Assembly: GCF_001704415.2 (NCBI RefSeq)
Contig: NC_030831.1
Coordinates: 42,516,134-42,580,133, forward strand
DNA length: 64,000 nucleotides
Source: Capra hircus
Lineage: Eukaryota > Chordata > Mammalia > Artiodactyla > Bovidae
Reading direction: 5' to 3'
Part shown: positions 31,831 through 44,100 of the stretch, one piece after another
Layout of the letters: the number at the start of each line of letters is the position of its first letter
How positions within the stretch are numbered: position 1 is the stretch's first letter
Program-made: the position numbers and the translations under genes
Notes under the pieces: generated by a model
Told to the model about the DNA's origin: nothing
Seen by the model: the letters and a program-made list of their open reading frames with translations, nothing else
The model's database searches: none

Positions 31831-33380
31831 AACAGCCTTTATTTGTGGGCTGTCCCCTCTCTCTTTCCTTTCTGGCTTAATAACTTAGGTTCGTGAATCT
31901 GCCTGAAATACCTAGTTTCCTACGAGGACCTCGAGCATTTTTTTGTCAGTGTCTTATGAACAGTGTCTTTTAAAATTAAAAAAGTTTTAAATCAGTCGTA
32001 GAGCTGTGCAGGTCATGCAAGATTAAAAGTCTATCAGATCATCACTTTATGATTCCTGCACTTTTCACCTGAATTTGTGTGCTCTTCAGAATACGAGTGT
32101 ATCGAATTCTTTATCTCATTTACTATATGTCACTTATAGACCTTACAATAATGACTACTTTTCAAATATGTTCTACCGTATTCTTATTTGCACTCTAAAA
32201 TGAAAATATGAATAAGCCTTCAGAGAAGTGAAGTAAAGATGCTGATTTTAATAATAATAATTAAGGTTTGTTAAGGAAGGTCTCCGCTCAAGGGCTCAGC
32301 ACCCGAATTCCCAGGCCACCAGGTGGCGCTGTGGAGCGGGTTCAGGACCGCCTCACCGGGACCAGCTGCAGGGTCACTGCTGATAGACACAGAACGGGCC
32401 GCAGGATGGGCGACACTTGTCTAAACAGCTGATTGGACAAACACATGAGTGCGCGCACTCACAGACACAGGCTTTATTAACCTTGTTTGTTGTGTCTGTC
32501 TGCTCTTACTCTTCCTGCCCCACGTCACACCTGACGCTGATTGGTGGACAAGGACCAGCTGGGCCTCCGGGGTCTCCGCTCAGCTTTGACCTGGCCCACC
32601 TGCCACATCTCGGGGGGATTGGGGAGTGTTACTGGCATTGCAGTTCAGCCAGCTGCCTGTAGGTGCTGGTAGCGCCCCAGCACTGGGATGAATACGCAAT
32701 GTCCCCACTAGCGTGGACACGGGGTGCTATCCCTTGTCAGGAACCAAGACCGTCCCTCTGCCCCCACCACCCAGCACCTCGTGATGTCAGAGTAGCAGCA
32801 GTCCCGCCTCCAAGCCTGCTGCCCCCGGTAGCCACATGGAACTGTTAAAGTGGACACAAAGGAAATAAAATTCATTTATTTCATTCATTATCACACTGTC
32901 ACGTCTGAGATGCTGGGTGGCCCTGTGTGTCCCTGGCCACAGAAAGCCCCTTGGACAGCGCTGGTCTGGGTGCCTGGCGGGTGTCGGTGAGTTGGATGGG
33001 GTGGGGGAGACTCAGGCAGAAATCACACCCGGAGGACATTTCCACACCAGTTTGGCGGGTACCAGGCGGCAGAGTCCAGGAGGTTCACGAAGAGGCTAGG
33101 CTGAGCTTTTAATTCCACGGCTCAGATCCCTCACTTCCAAAAGAAAACAGTGGTGCCTCCAGGAAACAGCAGAGGAGCCGCTGGTGTCATCCAGCCAGTG
33201 GCAGGTGGGATGGGAGGCTTGACTGTGTGCACTTCTGGTGTTTCCTCTGGACTGGCTCAGTGCCCGGGGCTGAAACGCCCACATGTCTGCTGCCCACTGG
33301 CCCCCAGGTGCCCAGTCTGGCTACAGAGGGTGAGGGCATTTCCACCCTGGATGGAGCTCTGCTTCCCTCCTTGGGGTTTT
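31831..33380. other. Intergenic, mostly unassigned
   Basis: No gene. At 32818-32965 the text gtagccacatgg...ttggacagcgct resembles an ancient mammalian dispersed repeat of uncertain family. Confidence 0.4.
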
Positions 33381-33432
33381 GTTTTATGGAAATTATGTAA
33401 TTTTCTGTTTTATGAAAATTATGTAATTTTCA
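33381..33432. repeat. 26-bp tandem duplication
   Basis: 33381-33406 and 33407-33432 differ at two bases; unit gttttatggaaattatgtaa plus ttttct. Confidence 0.85.
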
Positions 33433-33639
33433 GTGCTGAAAAAAAGCACAGCGAGCAACCCCAAAAGTACAAAGAATAAAATAATTCCCTTCAGTCTCAT
33501 CTTCAGAAACAAGCATTTCCTCCATGGCCATCACTCCAGGCCTCTGGACAAACTGGGAAAGGGACCAGCAGGTATGAATTCTCTACAGGACAGGCTCCTA
33601 GTTACTATTTGTAAATAAAAGTGTGACACTTAATCTTCA

Positions 33640-34760
33640 TGGAATTTAGTGAGAGAGAAGGAAAGCTAAACAATTTTTGAAATACAGATGTGTTTCTTAA
33701 TAAGATATGTATGTATTTCTAAAAGATCTCACATTTGAAATACATTGGATTGTTTATGCTTTCACATGTAACTATTTCAGCTTTTGACATTTTCTGTCAA
33801 TTCCTTGCTCTGGAATATGGGAAAATTAGCACCACCTGGACCCTTTTTTCTTAATATTTTTCTGATTCTATTATTAATTTTCCATGTTTGAGGTTTGTAA
33901 CACTGACATCTTCTTTAACCGCAATCCCTGTTTTTTTTTTAAGTCTGAAAAACTTACTCTTAAATTTATATTTAAATGCTTCAGAACTTACCACTACTAA
34001 TTTTAAACCATCATTTTTCCTTTTTTTAAAAATAAATTATTTTGACTCATCCCTTATTAACTAAATTTCTCTTTTTCCAAGAAAGGCTCATGGATTTCTT
34101 GAATTATTGCCTACATAGTGGCATTTGTGTCTTTTTACTTTATGTACAACTTGGCTAAGGTTGACACTTCAGGGTGACCCTTCCCCTGGGTACCTAGTGG
34201 ATGGACCTGAACTTCTGCTAACGTGATGAATTACCATGACTTTTTCTGATGTTAAGCCCACTTGATCATGAATTTTTTTAGTGCACTGCTGAATTGGATT
34301 TGCTAAATTGTGTTAAAGATTTCTGTGTCTGAGCTTGTGAGGGCTGTCTTTCTCTAATTTTCTTTTCTTGAAGCATCTGTGATGATGTTGGAATCAGGGT
34401 AACATGGGCCTTGAATTGAGGATTCTTCTCTACTTTCTAAGAGACTTTATGTAGGGATTGGCATTTCTTTTTAAATTTTTTGCCACAATTCACAAGTGAA
34501 TTCATCTTGCCTGGAGTTTTCTCTGGGAGAGTTTTCAATTATGAATTCAATTTATTAATTGGCATAGAACATTTCTGGGGGGGGTTGAAAATTTTATTTG
34601 AAGTCAGTTTTTGCAATCCTTATCTTAAAAGGATTTTTTCCATTTTGCGTAAGTTGTAAAATGACCTACATTTGTTCATAATATGTAACCTCTTTATCCT
34701 TTCAATGTCTGGAAAAGCTGGACCGATATCCCTTTTTGTGGTTCATTTCCTGGATCATTC
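33640..34760 (-). mobile_element. Degenerate L1 LINE ORF2 fragment (antisense)
   Basis: On the plus strand, phrases such as gctgaattggatttgctaaa, gatgttggaatcagggtaac and attcacaagtgaattcatct are diverged antisense L1 reverse-transcriptase text. It is very degraded; the low edge is uncertain. Confidence 0.5.
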
Positions 34761-37627
34761 TCATCAGGAGCCCACAGAGCAGTGCCAAGCCCACGCACCT
34801 TCCCTGTGGCCCTTGTGCCCCACCCCTGCCCCCAGCCTCAGTGTCTCTGCAGAGCCGACCTGAGCCTGGCGCTCACTCTGGCTGGACCCCAGTGTGGGCA
34901 GCAGCCCAGCCAGACTCCCACATGACTGCTGTCTGTAGGGCCCCTCTGCCCCTTCTGCATGGGGGTTTTGTTTTCAGGACACTCACTGACACCACAGGGT
35001 CTCTCCTCATTTTTCTGGCTGTTTGATATTTTCTGATTCTTTGTTTTATTTGGGGGGTGGGGTAGTTGATATGCTTTCTGGGTTTCTTGCCCCAAGGGCG
35101 ATACAGGGCAGAGGCTGCTTGTCATCAGTTGCTTCAGACACAGGGTGGTGCTGAGCAATGAACCATCTGCAAGGCTCATTAATATTTCACCGCTTTGCAT
35201 CAGCCCGGTGCCCCAGCAGCATCTCTCGTGACTGAGTAGAGCTGTGTGTGGCTCCCTGATGCATCCTTAGTGTTTCAGGAAGGCCTGGCCCTGGCTCACT
35301 CAGTGTATGTGCTGGCGGCCTCCGAGGGCAGGCTCCGGGCAGCCCCTCCGGGGTGGGGAGGGGCAGGCATGCAGCCTGGCCAAGCCGTCAGCCAGCCAGT
35401 CAAAGGCACTGGAATCCAGAGAGTTATCCCAGAACTTTCCACAGCTCAACCCGCCTCTGTTCTCATAAAGTCTTCCTACGCGGAGATGGAACAACATGAT
35501 GGATGTAAAATTTTCCCTGAAAGAAGCTTGCCGTGATGGAGGTGGTACCAACAATCTAAACAGATGAACACATCAGAGAAAACAGCTAGGAGATGGAAAC
35601 CAGTTTTATTTGGTGGGATCTTGAGTGTCTACACTTGCACACCTGGAGGTCTGTGTCCTGGGAAGGAGTGAGGGCCTGGGTTCCGCGGGCACATTGGGGC
35701 AGGCCCAGCAGTCCAGGCATCGGGTCAGTCCAGGTGTTCCAGGCTCTGTACCAGATGGTGTCTGTCCCTGGTGGCCCAAGCACCCCCCAGGCCCTCCCTT
35801 CTCCTTTTGCACCTCCAGATGCCATCCACCCTTCACAGAAGTTCAAGGCAACACACCCCTCCCTTAGGGCTGCTCCTTTTAGGCTTCTCTCTAATGCAAT
35901 TGTAGGGTTTTTTTGCAAAATAATTTCCAGTCTAATCCAGTGGGGGTGGGACAGAGGGGGTGTGATTTTGCCTGAGGTCTGAGAACCTCCTTGATGTTAC
36001 TGAGTCCAGACCAAGTGAGGACTCACTGCCCCCTCTAGGGTAGAGCCCAGGCTGAGGGCCCCCAGCCACGCCGCACTTAATATCGTTTACTAGTGAGGCT
36101 GTGCAGATATTTCCAGTGGTAGGTTATGACTTGGTTCCCAGCCTAGAGACGTCCCTTGTCAGCCATCAATTTTATAAGGCTGCACAAATTCTTCAGTTTT
36201 CCCCATAGGCTTGACCTAGTTTTCCCATCAGGCATTTGACCAACACCTGAGAAAGCTAAGTGCTCAGGAAGCTGAGGGATGCGATGCGGGTATGGACCTT
36301 CCTTCTCAGGGCTTTCATCTCTCAGTTGCTTTTGACGCCTAGGGACAGGCATCCTGTCGTGGGGGTGGGGAGATGAAATGTTGGATCCAGGGTAGATGCC
36401 GGCTCGGCCGGAGGGCCAGCAGGGTTCACATTTACACAGAGTCTTCCGCCTGGAATCAGGACTGCTCAGCTCTGCGGGCATCTCCAGAGCACCTCTAAGG
36501 ACCAGGATGGGGAGGCTGAGTCCTCCAGTCTGGCTGATGTCAGCATCACCCGGAAGGTTTACACTTGATAGATCTTCGTCTGCGGCCCCCGAGTCTGACT
36601 TGCGGCATCGTGTGAGGTCCAGAAGTCTGTCTTTTTTAACAGGAACTGGAGGCAATTCTGAAGATTACTCCACATCCGTGGCTTGGATGCCCTGTCCCCA
36701 AGTAGAGCTCCATGACATGAGCTGGGATGCCTCTCCCACCAGGCTGCAGCTTTTCGCTGAGTGAAGGTCACGGTCAGGGGCTGGGACTTTGCTCACCTGG
36801 CTGGATGGACAGGCTTCCCAGCCAGTCTGGGACCTGCGTGACTTCTCCAGCTTTACTCGAGCTTCTGCTCTGGGTTTTGGGGACACCCTTCATGCTTCTG
36901 AGACATGTGTTAGCTGTGCACAGCCAGACTGGCCGGGACTTGGGTGAAATGCTTTTGAAATTCAATCATTATGGGCACCCCTGTGGGTCTTACTGATTTT
37001 TGGACTATTTAAAAAAATGAGGCCCAATCGGAACCTTGGTGTGGAGTGGAATTCACACCTGAAGGAGCAGAAGTTACTGAGAAGACGCCTTGAGCCGCTT
37101 CCCTGAAGTGGCCTCTGTTCCTCCTGGGCAAAGAGTTGGGGACAGGTGAGAACACAGTTCTCTCTGTTACTTAGAAGGTTGAGAGGATTTAATCCATGCT
37201 CTTTCATTCCTGGACTTTAAATTGATGTACTATTTTAACTTTCGTTTCTCCCTGGAAAAAATTGTGAAAGGAGGCTGGCATTTAAAGCTGGGGTATTTCC
37301 ATGTTAGTGTTTTGCTTTGATATCTCAATGTTGTCATCTTATTTCTCTGCAGAGCCTCACAGACGTGACACGGGACAAAGTGCTGGGACCACAGTGTGTG
37401 ATGGAAACAGAATAAGGGCTAGAAGTTTGGACTTAGGTGTGGTGTAGTGTAGAAACCACTGAACTGATGGAGTTTCAGAGCCACTTCAGAGTCTTCTGGG
37501 GACAAAGTCTAGACTGACCAGTGGAGTCCCATGAGGATGCTGGTGTTGGAGGATGGGCTCGGGGCAGTTGGGGGTCTCCAGGCTGGCTTCCCCCGATCTA
37601 GTGGAACAGTCACAGTATGAAATACAG
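34761..37627. other. Intergenic, no recognised gene
   Basis: It contains a 170-codon minus-strand open frame (36655-36143) that I do not recognise. It is not supported by splice signals or synteny. Confidence 0.4.
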
Positions 37628-37812
37628 TGAAAGTCGCTCAGTCGTGTCTGACTCTTTGCGACCCCATGGACTATACGGTCCATGGAACTCTCCAGGCCAG
37701 AATACTGGAGCGGGCAGCCTTTCCCTTCTCCAGGGGATCTTTCCAACCCAGGGATCGAACCCAGGTCTCCCGCATTGCAGATTCTTTACTAGCTGGGCCA
37801 CAAGAGGAAGCC
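37628..37812 (-). repeat. Bov-tA SINE
   Basis: Antisense copy: gtgaaagtcgctcagtcgtg, core gaccccatggactatacggt, head tttactagctgggccacaag. Confidence 0.92.
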
Positions 37813-37994
37813 ACATGCTGGGCTAATCAGGGACTAATGACTGAACTAAGGGGTTTAAAGAAGAAGGACTGGGAGGCTCTTCTCTCCGCTTTCCTGCGTG
37901 GGTTTTTCCACAGGGAGGAACAGCATCACCGGAACATTCCAGGTCTCTCTCCACTTTCATATTCATGCCCCTCACTGAGCTTTTATCAACATTA

Positions 37995-38670
37995 CAGGTG
38001 CCTTTTTTATTGAAACCATTCTATAGAGCAGTTTGGGGTTCACAGCAGAGGTACGAGGAAGATACAGAGATTCCCAATAACCCTTGGCCCCACACATGCC
38101 ATTACCAACATCCCCCACCAGATGGGACAGTTGTTATAAGTGAGGGCCCGACATAGACATGTCACTGTCACCCAAAGGCCACACGTAGTTCACATTACAG
38201 TTCGCTCTCAGCGTGGGACGTTCTATGGGTCTGGACAAATTTCTAACAACAGGTATCCATCTGCCTGGTATCATACAGTATATTCACTCTCCTACAAATC
38301 CTCTGTGCTCCGCCTGTTCACCCCTCCCTCCTCCTCAACCCCTGACAACCACCAATTGTCTTACTGTCCCTACAGTTCTGCCTTTTCCAGAACATCATAC
38401 AGTTGGAAGCACATGGTATGTAGCCTTTTTCAAGACATCATATAGTTGGAAGCCCACAGTGTGTAGCCTTTTCAGATTGTCTTCTTTCACTGAGTAAAAT
38501 GCGTGTACATTCCCTTCATGTCTTTTCATGTCCCGAGAGCTCATTTCTTTTTAGTGCTGAATAACAATATTCTATCATCTAGGTTCTAACCTAGTGTATT
38601 TATCTGATCATCTACCAAAGGGCACCTTGGCTGCTTCTGAGATTTTGGCAATTGTGAATAAAGCATCCAG
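37995..38670 (-). mobile_element. Old L1 LINE 3' region (antisense)
   Basis: Plus-strand phrases acatcccccaccagatggga, cacgtagttcacattacagt, tcctctgtgctccgcctgtt and ttttggcaattgtgaataaa are the antisense of the L1ME/L1MB 3' end. A segment of about 43 bp (38390-38432) is tandemly repeated at 38433-38474. Confidence 0.85.
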
Positions 38671-39579
38671 ATGCTGGACCTTCACCGGGCACCAGCTCAC
38701 CAGCATCCCCAGGGCCGAGGCCAGCCTCACGGACTCTCTGCCTGGTTCTCCCTCTTCACTGGCCAGGAGGGCCACTGCCCAGGTCCTTGGGGACACCCCT
38801 CTCCAAGATGTCTCCAGAGAACACATTCTAAAGGACACGCATCCATCATTCTCCGGGCAGGGCCTAGTGCTTATTTGTGGCTGGTTACAGCCTGCTGACC
38901 CCTTCTTGTCAGAGAATCTGGCTGAATGGGGTGGTGACAGGCTGGGCTGGGGTCCCCCTCCAACCCAGGCAGGACGGGGCCGTCTACATCTCTGTGTCCT
39001 TCTGCGTCCTCCCTCCTCCACACCTGAGGCTCTTTCTTGAACAGTGGGACTTGTCTTCCATCCCGTTGTCCTTGACCTCTGTGCCTGTGAGAGGGAGTCC
39101 CTCTCCCCTCCTCCCTAAATGTGCTGTATGCTCTCTCTCCAGATCCCCCGCCGATGTCTCTAAAAAGAATTCACAACTGGAACGTGCAGGAAGGCTGCTG
39201 AGGTCCCTGAGTGCTTGGCATTTATTGCTACGACGACAAGCATTTACCCTAAGTGGGGGGCTGGGGGCGGTAGGCTCCAGGCGTTCACAGCGGGGGTACA
39301 GGTCTGCACTGATTCTCTAGAAGACACTGGGCATCATTTGAACTCTGATATGTTTTAAAACCTCTGTATTCACTGTAGTGGTTTCCTCCTGGGAAGTTTA
39401 TTTTTTTACCAGTTGTTTCTGCTTTTATTAATCCCCTTGAGCACCCACATGAGAAAACCGACAATACAACCAACCCACCAGAAGTGGGTTCTTAGCTCTG
39501 GGCACACAGCACAGAAAGGTCGCTTCTCCTATTTCATGCAACAAGGCAGAAGGAAGAGTATTCTTAAAGTGACTTTGCA
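38671..39579. other. Intergenic between L1 and the PIEZO2 3' end
   Basis: No gene is recognised; a 148-codon plus-strand frame at 38594-39040 starts inside the L1 and has no family resemblance. Confidence 0.4.
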
Positions 39580-40813
39580 GGATGTGCTTTATTCTAAGTC
39601 AGTCCCGAACCCAAACTACAGAGGGTCAATTATTTGGGACATATTCTAGTCCATTCAATGATTCTTCTCAGAAACTGTCCTTTAATATGGAACAAAAACT
39701 ACATGTCAATCATCAACTTTTCATGCTACATTGTTATTTCATGAAGACGTTGTATGACCCATAATAATAATTTAAGAAAAGGCCGTTTGTTTATTGCCCC
39801 AAGCTCAATATACATATTTCTTTCATAATTATGAACTTAAAAAAACCCGTCTCAGATGTAAAAATGTGAATTGGAATATGTAAACTCGTTGAGAGACCTG
39901 AAAAATAGGGAAAAAAATGTCACATACTGGAAAAACCACTGCTGTGAGTCATGGAAACGGGAGGAAGCATGGGTGAGGGGGGCAGAGGGGAGCTCAGACC
40001 TCAGTCAGCAAAGGTGACAGCGTCCAAGGACCCCACCTCCACCGGGCGGCATCTCTGTCTGTCTCCCGGGTCGGGGTTTTACAGGAAGCAGGAACTCTCT
40101 GGAACCAGAAGAGCCACCAGCTGGGCCTCGGCAACACTGCGTCCATGTCTTTGTTTTGCTGCTTTTTTTTTTTTCCTGAGAAGTCACTGGTGTTGAATGG
40201 AAAGATTTCGTATTACTCTTCAGTTAAGGTAAGGCAGTAAGTGTCACTAAAGTTATCTTTTTGCTTAGAATGAGGCTTATCCTTCCACTGGCGTCACCGT
40301 GGGTCACCAGCCCCTCCCTCCTTCCCTCTAGAAACATGTGTAGGGGTTTCAGCCCCGACTCTGCTGCATATTTGGAGTGCAGGCCCCTGGCCCCTCCCCA
40401 CAGCAGCATCCCCTTGGCAGCCGAGCGCCAGGCGTGGCGTTGCGATGACCTGGTATCTCCAGGAGGGCACCGTCCACCCAGGAGGTCTCTCCTTCCTCCT
40501 CCTGCTGTCCCGTGTCTCTAGGATGAGACCTGTCAGCGACTCCTCCACACAGTCAATCAGGACGCGAGACACCGTGGACTGACAGGCGAGCAGCCCCGAC
40601 TTCAGAGGAACGGAATTAACACGAAGGATGTTTCAACAGCGCCTTGGCTCACAGCTCTGGGGGCAAAAGGGAGCCCAGCCCTTCTGCTCCCGTCAGCACA
40701 GAGACTGTTTCTGCCGAACTGGAAACGCTTAGCTCGCAGGACAAGATTGTGCTTTTCTTTTTTTCTTTGGAAAATCCCCACGTTAACTCGGCTCGCGGTC
40801 TGTGGCCAGGGTG
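39580..40813 (-). other. PIEZO2: PIEZO2 3' UTR and candidate poly(A) signals
   Basis: This is non-coding sequence downstream of the PIEZO2 stop, read on the minus strand. Candidate AATAAA hexamers are at 39795-39790 (about 1.0 kb after the stop) and 39593-39588; a further one lies at 39429-39424. Which is used is unknown. No SINE lies between the stop and 39580. Confidence 0.5.
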
Positions 40814-41066
40814 TCAGTTTGTTTTCTCCCTGGTCCATTTGATCATGGTTTCTGGCGACCGGTACAGGAATATTAATTTGGCATAGAGATCCTCCTCGAG
40901 CTCCAGCTCTCCAGTCTCCCGGACTAAAAAAATGTCTGTGCACAATTTCAGAATCCGATCCACATTGGGAAGTTCTTCAAACATGATGGAGTGAGAAATC
41001 CCGCTGAAGAATTCCCGGACAAACTTCCCAATCACCAGCACCACGGAAGCGTAGAGGCCCATGATA
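40814..41066 (-). CDS. PIEZO2: PIEZO2 last coding exon, inner helix and C-terminal domain
   Basis: The acceptor is TTTTTCCCTAG and the stop TGA at 40816-40814. It encodes IMGLYASVVLVIGKFVREFF (inner pore helix), then SGISHSIMFEELPNVDRILK, a C-terminal helical domain and SPETMIKWTREKTN. The arginine in FVREFF and the double glutamate in LELEEDLY correspond to human R2686 and E2727, positions altered in distal arthrogryposis; both are normal here. The acceptor polypyrimidine tract is strong. Confidence 0.97.
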
Positions 41067-41131
41067 CTAGGGAAAAAAAGATGAAGAAAAAGAGGTAGAA
41101 ATAGTATTTGGCAGTTAAATATGGTTAACAG

Positions 41132-41176
<45 letters not shown>

Positions 41177-44100
41177 AAAACATAACAACACTTTCCCTCA
41201 AATACCACAGAGAATGTGATAGACTTACCAAAGCTTAAATTATTCCACTTTGGTGAAACCATTGACTTTTTGGCTAATGAAAAAGGTAATGCATGCTCTC
41301 TTTCTTTTTTTAAATTACACAGTACAGAACTGTAGGACTTGAAAAATCAAAGTCCTTTGAAAGCTCACCTTCTGGAGACAAGCAGTGTTAACAGTTTCAC
41401 GTATGAACTTCTGGTGGTTTTACTGCATACGTCATATGCATGAGCTATGCAGTGTGCATGCATGCTCAGTTGTATCCAACTCGTTGAGACCCCATGGACT
41501 ACAGCCCTCCAGGCTCCTCTGTCCATGGGATTCCCCAGGCAAGAATACTGGAGAGGGTTGCCATTTCCTCCTCCAGGGGATCTTCCCTACCAAGGGATCG
41601 AACCAGCGTCTCTTGGTAGGCAGATTTTTTGCCACTGAGCCAGCTGGGGAAGCTACATGATATATGTGGTAGAAATGCAATCGTTATTATGCACACTTTC
41701 TGTATCGAGAACTTTTCCCTGCCTTTCTCAGAGATTCGTGTTTATAATAAAATTCCAAAGAGACAATGATTTCTTAAGAGGCTCTTTCTAGGAAGTGGAA
41801 AACCTCAGTGTCCTGTGGGGGGTGCCTGTTAGAGGACTGAAGCATCAGAAGGCGGAGAAGTGCATCAGGCACGTCCCAAATTGATTTCTGACTGACTCTC
41901 ATCTGCTAAGGTCAGAAGGCAACATTAGCAGAAAAGAGAGAACTTGACCCCAATTTCTAGATTAAACCCCAAATTGCGCCAAACTGTGTGGTAGCAGGAA
42001 GCAATAGTCAAAAAGCTGGAAATATGGCAAATATGGCTTTGGGTCCTGTTTGGTGGAAGGACCACCCAAGACATTTTTTTACTTCTCTGGGACTCTGGTT
42101 CCTCATCTTTTAAAACTAAGTTCCCTGTGACAAACCATAATGGAAGAGAATATGAAAAAGAAATGCATATATCTGTATAACAGTCACCTTGCTGTACAGC
42201 AGCTATTAACACAACACTGTAAATCAACTTTACTTCAATAAAATTTTAAAAATATAATATGAAGAGCCAAGGGTCTGTGAATTCTAATAACACAGCTATA
42301 GAATCTGGAATTCTAGGAAGATAAAAGACTCCTGTCCTTAGCCTGGTGGGGTGCAGAGGGTGCCTCTCATGACCATCGATTGCAAAACGGCTCCTTACCC
42401 GTAGCCGGCCAGGAACCCCAGGCTGGGGGGGCTGACCTTGTCGTTGAAGACCACCAGCTCCAGGGCCTGCGCTTCCTGGTTGTAGATTCTGTTCCCAGTC
42501 AAGTTGAGAACCCACCACTCACTGTTTGAGTTAGTCGCATTGTCTCTGGACAAAATGATGGTGATGTTCATGAAATTATTTTCTGGAGAAAGAGAAATAT
42601 GAAATCTGGTTAGCAGGAGAGTTTAAGGATTTAATGCAGTTAGCAGTTCCGGGATGGCACAAGCTGGTTGGTACCCATGGCACTGGGTTCCAGGATGAGG
42701 GCACAGGGGCATGTCAACTCTGTGAGGAAAAGGAGTGGTGGGCCTGGGTGGCAGGGGGTCTCTTTTTTCTCCAAGAGGCCAGTCCTGCTGCTATAGGGAG
42801 GAGGCAACCCCGTCACTGGAGGATCTTTGCTGACAAGTCCCAACAACTAACTAGACATTTAAAAACCGCAATAACTGACTTGTGATGGAATCGACGGGCT
42901 CCTTCCTGTTAGCCCTGTTTATTGAGCATCTTCCAGGAAGAAGGTGCTGCAGGAGGGGCTCAGGGGTCACCCAATTGCACGCAGCCTGGTCCAGTGGGAA
43001 AGGCCACCTCTATAAGCCCAGTTTATGGGCACGTGGCAACCACCACAGCACCTGTACCAACAAGGTCTGTGAGCCTGGGGAGACCGCTTCTGGTCGGCTT
43101 CCCAGAGGAGGTGACCTCTGAGCTGAGTTTTGCTGGGTGAGAACTGTAATAGATGGAGCCTGACTACCAGCACTCAGTCACCCTCGGGCTGAATCACATC
43201 CATTTCTTGCCCTCCTTTTTTTTGTTGTTTGTTTTTATCATGGGGCCTTTGGCATTAACACTGTAGGAGGCAATTTTCTGCCAAAGATGTGGTTGCTAAT
43301 AGAAGCAAGTAAATAGGTTCTGATAAATCTGTTAACCTGTCACTCAATATAGATTTCAGTCAATCACGTTCTATATCGATGAAGAAAGGAAGATGACGAA
43401 CTTGCCCTGGGTGAGTAAGTGATCCCCTCTTGCTGGTGGATATAGCCTGGAGCCCTAGGCTTCTTGTCAACTGTGTCACATGAGAAAGAAACCTGGCAAG
43501 GAGCTTGAGAGAGGCTGCAAGGGCAAACTGTAGATGCTGATTGAAAGAAAGAATAAGAACTGTTCCAAAGCGATTCCTTCTCATTCTTACCAGATAAAAG
43601 CTGCTTTATGGGTTTGGAGTTAGAGTCACTGGGTGCTTTCACATAGTACGGGTAAATCCTTTCTATGGTCCTGGGAATTAAGAAAAAAAAAAGAGGTAAT
43701 TAAGTTCTAGTTGTTTTGCACACTCATTTGCTTAGTTGTGTTCGACTCTTTTCGACACCATGGACCATAATCCACCAGGCTCCTCTGTCCATGGGATTTC
43801 CCAGGCATGAATACTGGAGTGGGTTGCCATTTCCTCCTCCAGGGAATCTTCCCAACCCAGGAATCAAACCTACATCTCCTGAGTCTTCTGCACTGACAGG
43901 CAGATTCTTTACCACTGCATCACCATGCAAAAATGATTTTTTTTTTGCTACTTTTGACCTCATTTCAAACAAATAATGGTGAGAGTCTTCCTATAATTAT
44001 GCACTGTGCAGTCATCATAGTGTATTAAAATACATTATGTGTATTTTACATAATGTAAATACACGTAGTGTCCCTTAAAATCAGAAGTCTCCAAAGCTGA

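Noticed and set aside
42246..42518. 90-codon minus-strand frame starting MVGSQLDWEQNL
   Set aside because: It is a frame-shifted reading of the PIEZO2 exon 42582-42399; the correct frame gives EWWVLNLTGNRIYNQ.
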